This document shows, piece by piece, positions 62,673 to 64,000 of a DNA stretch of 64,000 bases. Both the position numbers and the translations under genes were made by a program. This DNA is from Arenicola marina (lineage: Eukaryota > Annelida > Polychaeta > Arenicolidae), in NCBI GenBank assembly GCA_964019135.1, contig OZ025258.1, forward strand, positions 1,054,001 to 1,118,000, in the 5' to 3' direction. The notes under the pieces are model-generated. The model was not told the DNA's origin. It saw nothing but the letters and a program-made list of their open reading frames with translations, and made no database searches. Numbering within the stretch: the first letter of the stretch is position 1; each line of letters opens with the position of its first letter.

Positions 62673-64000
62673 CCACAGCCACCCATACCACAGCCACCCT
62701 TACCACAGCCACCCATACCACAGCCACCCATACCACAGCCACCCTTACCACAGCCACCCATACCACAGCCACCCTTACCACAGCCACCCATACCACAGCC
62801 ACCCATACCACAGCCACCCTTACCACAGCCACCCATACCACAGCCACCCATACCACAGCCACCACAGCCACCCATACCACAGCCACCCTTACCACAGCCA
62901 CCCATACCACAGCCACCCTTACCACAGCCACCCATACCACAGCCACCCATACCACAGCCACCCTTACCACAGCCACCCATACCACAACCACCCATACCAC
63001 AGCCACCCATACCACAGCCACCCATACCACAGTCACCCTTACCACAGCCACCCATACCACAGCCACCCATACCACAGCCACCCTTACCACAGCCACCCAT
63101 ACCACAGCCACCCATACCACAGCCACCACAGCCACCCATACCACAGCCACCCTTACCACAGCCACCCATACCACAGCCACCCTTACCACAGCCACCCATA
63201 CCACAGCCACCCATACCACAGCCACCCATACCACAGCCACCCATACCACAGCCACCCATACCACAGCCACCCATACCACAGCCACCACAGCCACCCATAC
63301 CACAGCCACCCTTACCACAGCCACCCATACCACAGCCACCCTTACTACAGCCACCCATACCACAGCCACCCATACCACAGCCACCCTTACCACAGCCACC
63401 CATACCACAGCCACCCATACCACAGCCACCCATACCACAGCCACCACAGCCACCCATACCACAGCCACCCTTACCACAGCCACCCATACCACAGCCACCC
63501 TTACCACAGCCACCCATACCACAGCCACCCATACCACAGCCACCCTTACCACAGCCACCCATACCACAGCCACCCATACCACAGCCACTCATACCACAGT
63601 CACCCTTACCACAGCCACCCTTACCACAGCCACCCATACCACAGCCACCCATACCACAGCCACCCTTACCACAGCCACCCATACCACAGCCACCCATACC
63701 ACAGCCACCACAGCCACCCATACCACAGCCACCCTTACCACAGCCACCCATACCACAGCCACCCTTACCACAGCCACCCATACCACAGCCACCCATACCG
63801 CAGCCACCCTTACCACAGCCACCCATACCACAGCCACCCATACCACAGCCACCCATACCACAGCCACCACAGCCACCCATACCACAGCCACCCTTACCAC
63901 AGCCACCCATACCACAGCCACCCATACCACAGCCACCACAGCCACCCATACCACAGCCACCCTTACCACAGCCACCCATACCGCAGCCACCCTTACCACA
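62673..64000. repeat. 15-bp minisatellite running off the right edge
   Basis: Units CCACCCATACCACAG and CCACCCTTACCACAG, about 88 copies, occasionally interrupted by a 9-bp short unit (CCACCACAG). In MKS1 intron 13. Its open frames (GGCGMGGC-type repeats) are artefacts of the 15-bp period. Confidence 0.96.

Noticed and set aside
62618-63999. Gly/Cys-rich 453-codon frame resembling a GGCGMGG structural protein
   Set aside because: Produced by a 15-bp repeat within MKS1 intron 13; the same array is open in a second frame on that strand too.

Overview
The window is animal nuclear DNA. It holds two multi-exon genes arranged head to head, plus tandem minisatellites that fill more than half of the sequence (about 37 kb by my tally). 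Exons were found by matching translated segments to family sequences recalled from memory, then requiring GT/AG ends and consistent phase across every junction. The invertebrate-like exons, tRNA-derived SINEs, a Ty3/gypsy fossil and very abundant minisatellites at exon-intron junctions best fit a cephalochordate (amphioxus). That assignment is inference; a mollusc or other marine invertebrate is not excluded.

Minus strand, 36388 down to 1806 and continuing off the left edge: the N-terminal part of a nuclear receptor corepressor (N-CoR/SMRT family). Thirteen coding exons are visible, about 536 codons. They run from the start methionine through the RRRPS motif, the coiled coil that in vertebrates binds GPS2/TBL1, the conserved IIYAEN/YNQPSD stretch and the first part of the deacetylase-activating SANT domain. 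One exon (1806..2038) is a single base short of the family reading frame.

Plus strand, 36648 to 62396 and continuing off the right edge: MKS1, the ciliary transition-zone B9-domain protein. Thirteen coding exons are visible, 358 codons, ending inside the B9 domain. The two start codons are separated by only 259 bp, so 36389..36647 must hold a bidirectional promoter.

Layout: 1-16.3 kb, closely spaced NCOR exons separated by arrays; 16.4-20.6 kb, an array built from the end of NCOR exon 3; 20.7-30.4 kb, NCOR intron 2; 30.7-36.4 kb, NCOR intron 1; 36.4-36.6 kb, shared promoter; 36.7-42.7 kb, MKS1 intron 1 with a SINE and a broken Ty3/gypsy element; 42.7-64 kb, MKS1 exons 2-13 with very large arrays.

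The main discovery is that many arrays are tandem copies of the exon-intron junctions themselves. MKS1 intron 5 has its donor repeated at one end and its acceptor repeated 91 extra times at the other. MKS1 exon 12 is followed by about 141 units of its own last 28 bases plus donor. NCOR exon 3 is followed by about 80 copies of its 3' end plus donor, and NCOR exon 9 by about 40. In the MKS1 intron 5 acceptor array every 53-bp unit has an acceptor, a 36-base phase-2/phase-2 exon-like segment and a GTATGT donor, so it reads as a run of potential frame-preserving cassette exons. I recall earlier reports of minisatellites spanning exon-intron junctions in amphioxus (called mirages); the scale and symmetry here deserve checking.
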